DNA from: Blastomyces gilchristii SLH14081
Lineage: Eukaryota > Ascomycota > Eurotiomycetes > Onygenales > Ajellomycetaceae
NCBI RefSeq assembly: GCF_000003855.2
Contig: NW_003101676.1
Location: 2,552,796-2,616,795 of the forward strand
Length of the DNA stretch: 64,000 bases
Direction of reading: 5' to 3'
Under the pieces are notes generated by a model, which saw only the letters and a list, made by a program, of their open reading frames with translations, had not been told where the DNA came from and made no database searches. The translations under genes and the position numbers were made by a program. Below are positions 54,492 through 64,000 of this stretch, in pieces (the stretch's first letter is position 1; each line of letters starts with the position of its first letter).

Positions 54492-55544
54492 TCAGTTCAG
54501 GAGTAACTCATTAGCTTTTGCATGTGTGTGGCTGATCTCTTTCAATCTTAGTTCCACATCTGTGACTGTTATGTCTGCAACTGCTACTACTGCATCTGTA
54601 ACTGCTGTTTCTGCTGCATTCATGACTGTTGTGTCTGCAACTGCTGTTCTCTCTCTTATTCTTTTCAAAGCATTCTCTGGGATGCGCGGATGCAATTTAT
54701 ACAACAGGTAGAATGATGAATGCTTGGAGACTGCATGCTGTTGAATCTGTGTAGTCAATAGCACCTGCTCAAGATATTCATCTCATAGTCTCATAGGCTT
54801 GCTCACTAGATATTTTGTCAGCATATTACTCAAGATTTCATTCAAGTGTTTCATCTTTCTGTTCATCTGCAGATGATATGATGTTATTCTACAATGTCTT
54901 GTCTGTAACTGGCTTAAGAAATGCCTCACTGCTTCTTCTACAAGATTCACATCATTATCAGTTAGAATCTCATATGATATTTCATAGTTGACATAGATCT
55001 CATTATATAGAAACTTCATCATCATCTTCTCTGTCATCTCTGAAACTGCTTTCATGACTGACCAGTCAGTAGCATAATCAATAGCAGTGATTATTCATCA
55101 ATTTTCATTTGATGTTTACAGTAATATGTCTATGAGATCTACTTCTCATTGTTTGAATGATTGTATTGTACACTTTATCTGATATTGCACTTTCTCATAT
55201 TCTACCTCTTTCTTAGATTCTTTCATGACCTGGCAATTCAGGCACTTGTGAGCATACATCTGAATGTCCTCAGCCATGCTTAGCCAGTATACTCTTGATT
55301 TGAGTACATCTATGAGTTCAGAGCTTTCTAAGTGACTGAATTTCTTGTGCATGCAAGCTATCAAGTTACATCTAAATAAAGATTCTAGATAGAGAGCTTC
55401 TGCATATTCTAGATTGTGATAAAGCATAACATCATTTTTCAATTTTCTCAGCTTGAAGTTCAGAAGCATCTCTTCTACTACTCTCATGGGACACTTATCA
55501 TCTGACATCTTGTTATTCTTCAAGTGAGAGATTATAGTATTCAC
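54492..55544 (-). pseudogene. Gypsy element 2 integrase and linker
   Basis: Three open stretches: 55146-55544 with HMHKKFSHLESSELIDVLKS and CLNCQVMKESKK (zinc domain, ligands kept), 54783-55055 with ISYEILTDNDVNLVEEAVRH and LQMNRKMKHLNEILSN (core), and 54492-54764 with the Thr/Ala/Val linker, here longer than in element 1 because of TAV/DAV-type internal repetition. Plus-strand 54526-54711 is a shadow. Confidence 0.82.
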
Positions 55545-56179
55545 TCATTCTGATTCCTTGCACTCTCTCAGCATATTTAATACAAACTTCTCTTATGCCT
55601 GATTTGCAGAACTCTTACTCATGAAATCAGGTCTGTGACTGATTGTATCAGATATCACAGTGTCTGATCTCTTTCAGTATTTGATATGAAGATTGTACAC
55701 TTGAAACTCTGAGATTCAACATGCTAAGTGTTTGAAAGGTTTTATTATTAATTGTAGATAGATGAGACTTTCATGATTCATGATCACTGTTATTATATAC
55801 TTGTATTGATATATCTATTCCACAATATCAGTGTGTGCTTGATTGCTAGCAATTTCTTTTTATACACTGAGTAATTAAGCTCAGTGTCTGATAGTTTTCT
55901 ATCATTGTATATCATCAGATGCAGCTTGCTGTTCTTACTTATCTGTAGAAGAGCATCTCTGATAGCTCATTCAGATGCATCTGTCTCAATGTAGAAAGAT
56001 TTATCACAATCTGATTGAATAAGTATTGAAGATGTTATTACATGTTTTCTCAGTATGAGAAAAGTCTCTTCACACACAGCATTTCAGATAATTGAATAAA
56101 ACTTCTTCTTTTACAGATTTGCATCTATTTCTCTTAAGAGATCTGAGAGTGATGCTGATATTCATGTGAAATCCTTGAT

Positions 56180-56860
56180 AAATCTGCAGTAATATGAGGT
56201 CAACTCAAGAAACTGTTGTATATAATGTACATTTCTCAGCTGCAGTCAATTCACTATGACATTCAATTTCTCTGAGATGAGATGTATACAGTCATCACTC
56301 ACTACATGTTCTACATACTTTAACTCTTTCATTTCAAACATACACTTTGTTGATTTGATGTAGAGCTTATACTCTGTCAGAGTTATAAGCACTTTATTGA
56401 GATGCTTCAGATATTCATTGTATGAGTTTGAAAAGACTAGAATGTCATTAAGATATACAAGACATGAGATTTCATTCTGTTTATGAAGAATTGTATTCAT
56501 CATTGTTTGAAAGATAATGAGTGCATTTGTCAGACTGAATGACATTGTCAGGAATTCAAACTTCTCTCATTGCATATTAAATGCAGGTCGCAGGACTGAC
56601 AGTTCACTTACACAGATCTGTCAGTATTCTGAGAGAAGATCAATCTTTGATAGATATCAGGTGTTTTCAACTGTATTCAACTGTTGTTGAATCTATGGCA
56701 ATGAATATTCATTCTTGATTATAAGCTTGTTGAGTGCTTAATAATTGATACACATCTGCCACTCTTCACCCACCTTTTTCATGAATAGAACTGGAAAGCC
56801 TCACGCACTTGATGAGAATTGTATGAGATCATGTTCTAGAAGATCTGTGATCTGATGCTT
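56180..56860 (-). pseudogene. Gypsy element 2 reverse transcriptase
   Basis: The 99-codon part 56246-56545 contains MSFSLTNALIIFQTMMNTIL and YLNDILVFSNSYNEYLKHL, matching element 1; YxDD again reads YLND. The N-terminal part is interrupted by a SINE at 56877. Confidence 0.82.
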
Positions 56861-56876
56861 CTATTCTTTGAGATGT

Positions 56877-57249
56877 TATTATTATTATTATTATTCTTCC
56901 ATTATACTCATATGCAAGTGGAGCTTATGATAAGTCCTTGCGTGATGTTAAATACAGGTCAAGTGTTGGTTATACAGGAGGAAATACAGGTGTTGAGACC
57001 ACACCAAGATAACAAGAACATAGGAAAATACAAAGAAGTGACAATTAGATACATGCGATAATAACTTCCCAGCTCAGGAACATAGAGCGATTCATTGAAG
57101 CAATTTGTACACCTCTGTATTTATTAGAAACCTGAGGTGCTTGAGTTCTGGATTTAATGTATCCCCTGCGGGTTTCGAACCCACGCGCCTTGGTTTCCCA
57201 CGCCAAGGCGCTACCGGGTGGCCGCATTAACCATTCGGCCACCGGGGCG
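56877..57249 (-). mobile_element. SINE B copy (373 bp) in gypsy element 2
   Basis: Minus strand from 57249: CGCCCCGGTGGCCGAATGG, A-box-like TGGCCGAATGG, B-box-like GGTTCGAAACC, body, AAT-type tail. Perfect 13-bp duplication TTCTTTGAGATGT (56864-56876, 57250-57262). It is little mutated in a mutated host. The 57045-57383 frame is SINE sequence run into gypsy sequence. Confidence 0.93.
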
Positions 57250-58915
57250 TTCTTTGAGATGTGTTTGTGACAGAGAGTATGCATTCTGGTTGACTGGTTT
57301 TGCATTCCCTGTGTCAATCTCATGTATGAATTCTTGTTCTGGTAGCAATTCCAGTGAAAGATCTGTTTAAAAGACCTTTTCATACTTCTTCAGAAGCTTC
57401 TTCATACACTTGTTCTTCTGCATATTCTTTATCTTAGTTTTCTCTGCTTTCAGGTCCTGTATGACATACAGAATGCTTTTGAATGAGGTCTTGCAAATCA
57501 TTCTCTTTGCTTATTAGTGTGTAAGCAGATTTAATCCTTCTATATCAGAGATGTGAAATGTTCTTCTCATATCAGTTGATAGAATTGTATGAACTGTTTT
57601 CTTTCTATCAGTTAACTGCATATAACATGTATATCATTGAATCTGTGAATTGAACCTTTGAAATCAATTGAGTCTGAGAATAAGGTTGTATTTCATGTTC
57701 TGCAGCTCTCACACTTAAATATAGCAAGATCATTCTCTGAAGTGTAAGAGAACTCTTACTCTTGTGAGTGATATCAAATATCAGTTATCAGATAATCTTA
57801 TATATTGAGAATTCTTCACTCAGTGAACTTCTTTCAGTCTTTGAATTATATGATCATTAATATATTATGTAGAAACTTCTGTGTCTGCTAACACTTTTGC
57901 AGCTATCTCTCTGTTCTTACTCAAGTGTCTCTTATATATTAACATTTCAAGTTGCAAGGTATTGAGATGAGTGTTCACTTCATCCTCACCTGCATCTCAG
58001 TCAGAAGCCTGCTTCTTCTTGACATTTGCAGAATTCAGAGAGTCATCTAACACAGACATCTCTTTTACTTTGAAGGCTTTTCATAGAATATCAGTGAGTG
58101 CCTTCAAACTCACTGATTCTGCTAGTTTTTTGACTGTCTTGCTTTTCTTAACTGTACACACTGTGTGTAATCTTTTACATCATGATTTTAACATCTGCAG
58201 TTAAAGCAAGCTTGATGTTTACAATATCAAGATTTTCATTCAGAGAATTTCTTTTTCAGAGGATTCAGTGCTTTAGTGATAGCATTCAGATCTAGATTCA
58301 TCATATTCAGATGTGTGACTTGTGTCATAGAAGTCTGATTATCTGTTCTTCACTGAGATATACTCAATTGCAGTATTTTCTGTCACAATTGACTCACTTG
58401 TTCCTGTACAATGAGAATGTTGTATACTTCTTTTATCATGTCTGATTATAAGATTAAGCATTTTCATTTCACTCTCAACTCAGGTGTAAGATCATGAATG
58501 AAGATCTGTAAATAGAAAGGTATTGAAAGCTCTTCATTCAACATGAGATAGTGTAAGCTGAAGTGTGTGAAGTATGATATAAGATCACTCACTTATCTAC
58601 ACTCAGTGAAGCATTTGTAATGCTTGTCTCATGTGTTCACTTTCTCAAAGTTATATAAGATTCATTTGAAAAACTCATTTCATGTTTATGAGAATGAATA
58701 TCACTCTGAGTCTGTGAGATTCATCTTTTCATCAGTCATTTATAATGACTTTGCTTTTCTGCATAGAAATGTGACAGATCTTAAGACTTGTTAAAATTCT
58801 GTTGACTGCCTGTCTGTGAGTTCACATTTGATCTGATAATATAATTGCATCTGACTTAGCCAGCTGATTGCAGCATCATTTTTTCAGTTGTCATTGAAGC
58901 TTGATAGCTCTGACA
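57250..58915 (-). pseudogene. Gypsy element 2 protease and gag region
   Basis: Continues element 2 towards its 5' end on the minus strand. It includes the zinc-knuckle region (near 58150-58210) and capsid-like sequence, all broken by stops. The last recognisable gag sequence, matching element 1 around 39560-39640, is at 58860-58915. The plus-strand frame 57971-58204 is a shadow. Confidence 0.78.
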
Positions 58916-59108
58916 TGTGGTTCGGAAGAACGTACGGTGGTTCGGAAGAACGTACGACCGTCGGATAATAACGCGGCCGCTTCTGAACTTGCTTACGAGT
59001 GTAAAGGGGCCATAGCAGCCACTAATTAATTTAGCATATGATATTATGATATATAAGAAGCCGGTGTACGCCTGTAATCGTACACTGGCAAGCAACCTTT
59101 GAATCATA
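58916..59108 (+). repeat. 5' LTR of gypsy element 3 with an internal 18-bp duplication
   Basis: Begins TGTGGTTCGGAAGAACG. The segment GGTTCGGAAGAACGTACG occurs twice in a row (58919-58936 and 58937-58954), making this LTR 193 bp instead of 176. It contains unmutated GGATAATAACGCGGCCGC. Confidence 0.9.
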
Positions 59109-59506
59109 TCTGGTAGCATGTCTAAAAACCGGTGAGAAGCGCAGGCTCCTCCAGGGCGTGATAATTCCACCTATGAAGTGATTTGTAGTTATCATGCCAG
59201 TGTGATTCTAGAATGTCTCAAAAGATAGTGTATGAAGAGCAGTGACTGGAAGAGTATCTGATTGATGCTGCTTTGCTTGTAGGGGGAAAACTCCACGCCC
59301 AGGCGAATGCCATGTATGCGAACAGATGAGATGTGAGAAAGGGGATGAGAGTGGTGAACAAGATTCAAAGGAGTCTGCTCCCTACTCAAAAGAAGGATAA
59401 AAGGGAAGGGTGACCATCACTGAAGTTGTACAATGACAACAGAAATCATATAATGATACAGCGATATAATGATAGACATTGTACAATCAATGAGAAATCA
59501 CTGAAA

Positions 59507-60720
59507 TGAATATCTTCTCTAGCTAATATGAACAACATCCTTCTCTGCTATCTGAACTGAAAGATATGCAGAACCTCTCAGAGAGTTTACTCAAAGCAGT
59601 AAGAAAAGCAGCTGAAACTGCTGAACCAGAATTGAAGCTCTGTACATGTATGAGGATTCTAAACAAGATCAAGGTCTTATGTACACAGTGACAGGCTGAG
59701 GTGAAAGTCAAACAACAATTGACATTTGCTGCAGATCAAGCATTCACTATGAAGAGCTTCACTGATGTAATCATCATCATTAATAAGAATAGAGAAAACC
59801 AGATCTTAGATCTGCAGTGAGAGATTGAATGTTTACACAGACAGGTGACTACACTGAACCTGAAGATCTCATCACAATTGTTCACAATCTCTTCAGAAGT
59901 GTACACATCATCAGAGACTGCTGTGCAGAATGAGAATCTGAGCATGAGATACATCAAGTCAGAAGATCTGCTGAAGTTATCAAGCTTTAATAGCAACTGA
60001 AAAAATGATGCTGCAATCAGCTGGCTAAGTCAGATGTAATTATATTATCAGATTGAATGTGAACTTACAGACAGACAGTTAACAGAATTTCAATAAGTCT
60101 TAAGATCTGCTGTGTTTCTACACAGAAAAGTGAAGTCATTATAAATAACTGATGAAAAGATGAATCTCACAGATCTGAAGTAATATTCATTCTCATAAAC
60201 ATGAAATGAGTTTTTCAAATGAATCTTGTACAACTTTGAGAAAGTGAATATATAAGACAAGTGTTATAAACACTTCACTGAGTGTAGATAAGTGAGTGAT
60301 CTTACATCATACTTTACACACTTCAGTTTACACTATCTTATATTGAATAAAGAGCTTTCAATATCTTTCTATTTACAGATCTTCATTCATGGTCTTACAC
60401 CTGAGTTGAGAGTGGAATGAAAATGCTTAATCTCACAGTCAGGTACAGTGAAGAAAGTATACAATATTCTTATTATACAGAAACAAGCAAGTCAATTATA
60501 ATAGAAAATACTGCAATTAAGTATATCTCAGCAGAGAATGAGTAATCAGACTTCTATAACATAAGTCATACATCTGAATATGATGAATCTAGATCTGAAT
60601 ATCATTGCTAAAGTGCTGAATTCTCTGAAGAAGAGATTCTCTGAGTGAAAATCTTGATATTGTAAGCATCAAGCTTGCTTCAACTGCAGATGTCAAAATC
60701 ATGATACAAAAGATTACACT
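59507..60720 (+). pseudogene. Gypsy element 3 gag
   Basis: Aligned with element 1 gag from ATGAATATCTTC near 59507. Many Gln and Trp codons are stops. The knuckle CFNCRCQNHDTKD (near 60675-60713) has its last Cys replaced by Tyr. Minus-strand frames 59192-59389, 59523-59711, 59736-59996 and 60680-60916 are shadows. Confidence 0.8.
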
Positions 60721-61699
60721 CAGTGTGCACAGTCAAGAGAAGCAAGAGAGTCAAAAAACTAGCAGAATTAGTGAGCTTGAAGACACTTGCTGATATTCTA
60801 TGAAAAGTCTTTAAAGTGAAAGAGATGTCTGTGTTAGATGATTCTCTGAATTCTGTGAATATAAAGAAGAAGCAGGCTTCTGAATGAGGTATGAGTGAGG
60901 ATGATGAAGTGAACACTTATCTCAATACCTTGAGGCCTGAAATGTTAATGTATAAGAGACACTTGAGTAAGAATTGAGAGATGGCTGCAAAAGTGTTAAC
61001 AGATACAGAAGCTTCTATACAATATATTGATAATTATATGATCTGAAGACTGAAAGAGGTTCACTGAGTGAAGAATTCTCAATGCATAAGATTATCTGAT
61101 AATCAATATTTAATATCATCTGTAAGAGTAAGAGTTTCCTTGCACTTCAGAGAATGATCTTGCTATATTTGAGTGTGAGAGCTGCAGAACATAAAATACA
61201 ATCTTATTCTCAGACTTGATTAATTTCAAAGATTCAATCTGCAGATTCAATGATGTACATGTCATATGCAGTTGACTGATAGGAAGAAAACAGTTCATAC
61301 AATTCTATCAACTGATATGAGAAGAACATTTCATGTCCCTGATATAGAAGGATTAAATCTGCTTACACATTAATAAGTAAAGAGAACAATTTGCAAGACC
61401 TTATCTGAAAGCATTCTGTATATTATACAGAACCTAAAAGTGAAGAAAACTAAGATAAAAGATATACAGAAGAACAAGTGTATGAAGAAGTGTCTGAAGA
61501 AGTATGAGAAGATCTTCTGAACAGATCTTTCATCAGAATTGCTGCCAGAACAAGAATTCATACATGAGATTGACACAGAGAATGCAAAACCAGTCAACCA
61601 GAATGTGTACTCTCTGTCACAAACACATCTCAAAGAACAGAAGTGTCAGATCACAGATCTTCTAGAACATGGTCTTATACAACTCTCATCAAGCACATG

Positions 61700-62280
61700 A
61701 GGCTTTCCAGTTCTATTTGTGAAAAAGGCAGATGAGAAGTGGTGAATGTGTATTGATTATCAAGCACTTAATAAGCTTATAATCAAGAATGAATATTCAT
61801 TGCCACAGATTCAACAACAGTTAAATACAGTTAAAAACACCTGATATCTATCAAAGATTAATCTTCTCTCAGAATACTAGCAGATCTGTGTAGATGAACT
61901 GTCAGTTCTGTGACCTGTATTTAATATACAATGAAGAAAGTTTGAATTCCTGACAATGTTATTCAGTCTGATAAATGCACCTGTCATCTTTCAAACAATG
62001 ATGAATACAATTCTTTATAAACAGAATGAAATCTCATGTCTTGTATATCTTAATAATATTCTAGTCTTTTCAAACTTATACAATGAATATCTGAAGCATC
62101 TCAATAAAGTGCTTACAACTCTGGCAGAGTATAAGCTCTACATCAAATTAACAAAGTATATGTTTGAAATGAAAGAGTTGAAGTTTGTAGAACATGTAGT
62201 GAGTAGTGACTGTATACACCTCATCTCAGAGAAATTGAATGTCATAGTGAATTGATCACAGCTGAGAAATATGCACTATG
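61700..62280 (+). pseudogene. Gypsy element 3 reverse transcriptase
   Basis: Shows CIDYQALNKLIIKNEYSL-like sequence, a stop for W in the MQxRKFEF block, and the open part 61956-62255 with VIFQTMMNTILYKQNEIS and YLNNILVFSNLY, where YxDD has become YLNN (YLND in elements 1 and 2). Confidence 0.83.
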
Positions 62281-62957
62281 TATGACAGTTTCTTGAGTTG
62301 ATCTCATATTACTGCAGATTCATCAAGAATTTCACATGAATATCTGCATCACTCTCAGATCTCTTAAGAGAAACAGATGCAAATCTGTGAAAGAAGAAGT
62401 TTCATTCAATTATCTGAAATACTGCATGTGAAGAGGCTTTTCTCACACTGAGAGAATATATAATAATATTCTCAGTGCTTATTCAATCAGATCATGATAA
62501 ATCTTTCTACATTAAGACAGACACATCTGAATGAGCTATCAGAGACACTCTTCTACAGATGAGTAAAAACAGCAAGCTGCACCTGATGATGTACAATAGT
62601 AGAAAACTATTGAGTGTCAAGCTCAATTATTCAGTGTATAAAAAGAAATTGCTAGCAATCAAGCACACACTGGTGTTATGAGATAGATATATCAATAACA
62701 GGCATATGACAACAGTGATCACAGATCACAAAAGCCTCATCTATCTACAATTGATGACAAAACCTTTTAAACACTTTGTATGTTGAATCTCAGAGTTTCA
62801 AGCATACAATCTTCATATTAAATACTGAAAGAGATCAGACACTGTGATATCTGATACAATCAGTCACAGATCTGATTTCATGAGTGAGAGTTCTATGAAC
62901 CAGGCACAAGGAATGTTCATGTTAAATGTGCTGAGAGAATGCAAGGAATCAGAATGA

Positions 62958-63950
62958 GTGAACATCATGATCTCTCACTTAAAGAATGACAAGATGTCAG
63001 ATGACAAGTGTCTTGCAAGAGTAGTAGAAGAGATACTTTCAAACTTCAAGCTGAGGAAATTAGAAAACAACATTGTACTTTATCACAATCTAGAATACAC
63101 AGAAGCTCTCTATCTAGAATCTTTATTTAAACATGACTTGATAGCTCACATGCATAAGGAATTTGATCACTTAGAAAGCCCTGAACTCATGAGTGTACTT
63201 GAATCAAGAGCATACTGATCAAGCATGACTGAGAACATCTAGGTATACACTCACAAGTGCCTGAATTGTCAGGTTGTGAAAGAATCTAAGAAAGGGTTAG
63301 AATGTGAGAAAGTGTAATATCAGATGAAGTGTACAATACAATCATTTAAATGATGAGAAGTGAATCTCATAGACATATTGCTGTGAACATCAAATGAAAA
63401 TTGATGAATAATCACTGCTATTGATTACACTACTGACTGGCCAGTTGCAAAAGCAGTTTCAGAGGTGACAGAGAAGGTGATGATGAAGTTCCTACATGAT
63501 GAGATCTATGTCAACTATGAAATGCTGTGTGAGATTCTAACTGATAACAGTGTAAATCTCATAGAAGAAGCAGTGAGGCATTTCATAGGCCAATTACAGA
63601 CAAGACATTGTAGAACAACATCATATCATTCACAGATGAATGAAAAGATGAAATGCTTGAATGAAATCTTGAGCAACATGCTGATAAAATATCTAGTGAG
63701 TAAGTCTATGAGATTATGAGATGAATATCTCAGTTAGATGCTATTAGCCACGCGAATTCAGCAGCATGCAGTCTTCAAGCATTCATCATTCTACCTGTTG
63801 TATGAATTGCATTCACGCATCTCAGAGAATGCTTCAGAAAAGATGAGGGAGAAAACAGCAGTTACAGATGCAACAGTCACAGATGTGAAATCAAGATTGA
63901 AAGAGATCAGCCACGCACATGTAAAAGCTAATGAGTTACTTCTGAACTGA
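62958..63950 (+). pseudogene. Gypsy element 3 integrase and linker
   Basis: Open pieces 62958-63218 (zinc domain start, HMHKEFDHLESPEL), 63465-63719 (core, CEILTDNSVNLIEEAVRHF and MNEKMKCLNEILSN) and 63738-63950 (linker). The linker is shorter than in element 2. Stops lie between pieces. Confidence 0.82.
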
Positions 63951-64000
63951 GCAATTCAATTAAAAAGAATACAAGACTCACTAGTTAAGAAATCAAGTCT

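Larger units (their letters stand above)
51310..58915 (-). mobile_element. Ty3/gypsy retrotransposon, element 2 (minus strand, interrupted by element 3)
   Basis: Reverse-oriented copy of element 1. Its 3' LTR is at 51310-51476, followed on the plus strand by the extra gene (51785-53450) and then, on the minus strand, integrase (54492-55544), RT (about 56180-56860), protease and gag (to 58915). At 58915 the copy stops in gag (plus strand ATTGAAGCTTGATAGCTC) where element 3 begins. The remaining 5' part is expected beyond the window. A SINE B (56877-57249) is inserted in the RT. Frames carry many stops. Confidence 0.9.
58916..64000 (+). mobile_element. Ty3/gypsy retrotransposon, element 3 (5' LTR to integrase, runs off the window)
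   Basis: Third copy of the family, inserted in the gag of element 2 in opposite orientation. Its 5' LTR is 58916-59108, then a primer-binding-like TGGTAGCATG (59111-59120), gag (from about 59507), protease, RT (about 61720-62280), integrase (62958-63719) and the linker (63738-63950). The 3' part and LTR lie beyond 64000. gag-pol frames are stopped repeatedly. The early LTR part is among the least mutated gypsy sequence here. Confidence 0.92.

Noticed and set aside
1..64000. CRISPR arrays, bacterial operons, riboswitches
   Set aside because: No regularly spaced short repeats with unique spacers, no Shine-Dalgarno-led gene sets; the content is clearly fungal.

Overview
This window looks like a transposon-packed, heterochromatin-like segment of a filamentous ascomycete genome (Pezizomycotina; order not resolved). 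Three things point there: a decayed nuclear rDNA unit with ascomycete-type 18S, 5.8S and 28S sequence, Tad-type LINEs and Ty3/gypsy elements, and a pervasive C-to-T/G-to-A decay of repeats on both strands that resembles repeat-induced point mutation (RIP). Only one long, undamaged reading frame is present, at 27711-29966 on the minus strand.

Region 1-1230 holds a decayed repeat carrying an intact solo LTR (250-567) and a mutated inverted copy of the same LTR (923-1228). From about 1601 to 27330 lies one complete but dead rDNA unit on the minus strand: intergenic spacer, 18S (5' end near 24493), ITS1, 5.8S, ITS2, 28S (3' end near 2639), spacer again. The 18S gene is split by four insertions: a 1.08-kb tRNA-headed SINE (6818-7900), an L1-like LINE (8407-15713, itself carrying two SINEs, one of which holds a MITE), a 508-bp MITE (16303-16810) and a complete chromodomain-type gypsy element (17198-24447). 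Several insertions show clean target-site duplications.

From 27331 to 30142 is an island of undamaged sequence with an intronless gene for a 751-residue protein: N-terminal coiled coil, PD-(D/E)xK-nuclease-like domain, disordered linker and degenerate protein-kinase-like domain. Next comes an 804-bp tandem repeat (30143-37347), broken by a MITE with a nested SINE and by a 5'-truncated Tad-type LINE (32781-36638). The 3' tail of that LINE is the same as the tail of the 1.08-kb SINEs, so it is their likely mobilising partner.

The last 26 kb holds two tandem copies of a 592-bp repeat, then three copies of one gypsy family: a complete element (38511-46786, plus), a minus-strand copy (51310-58915) and a third plus-strand copy inserted into it (58916 to the window end). 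A hAT transposase remnant and unassigned decayed sequence lie between the first two. These gypsy elements carry, between pol and the 3' LTR, an extra gene on the opposite strand with apparent spliceosomal introns and a conserved cysteine-rich segment. That antisense gene is the most promising undescribed feature. Almost all other short reading frames are accidental frames in decayed DNA.
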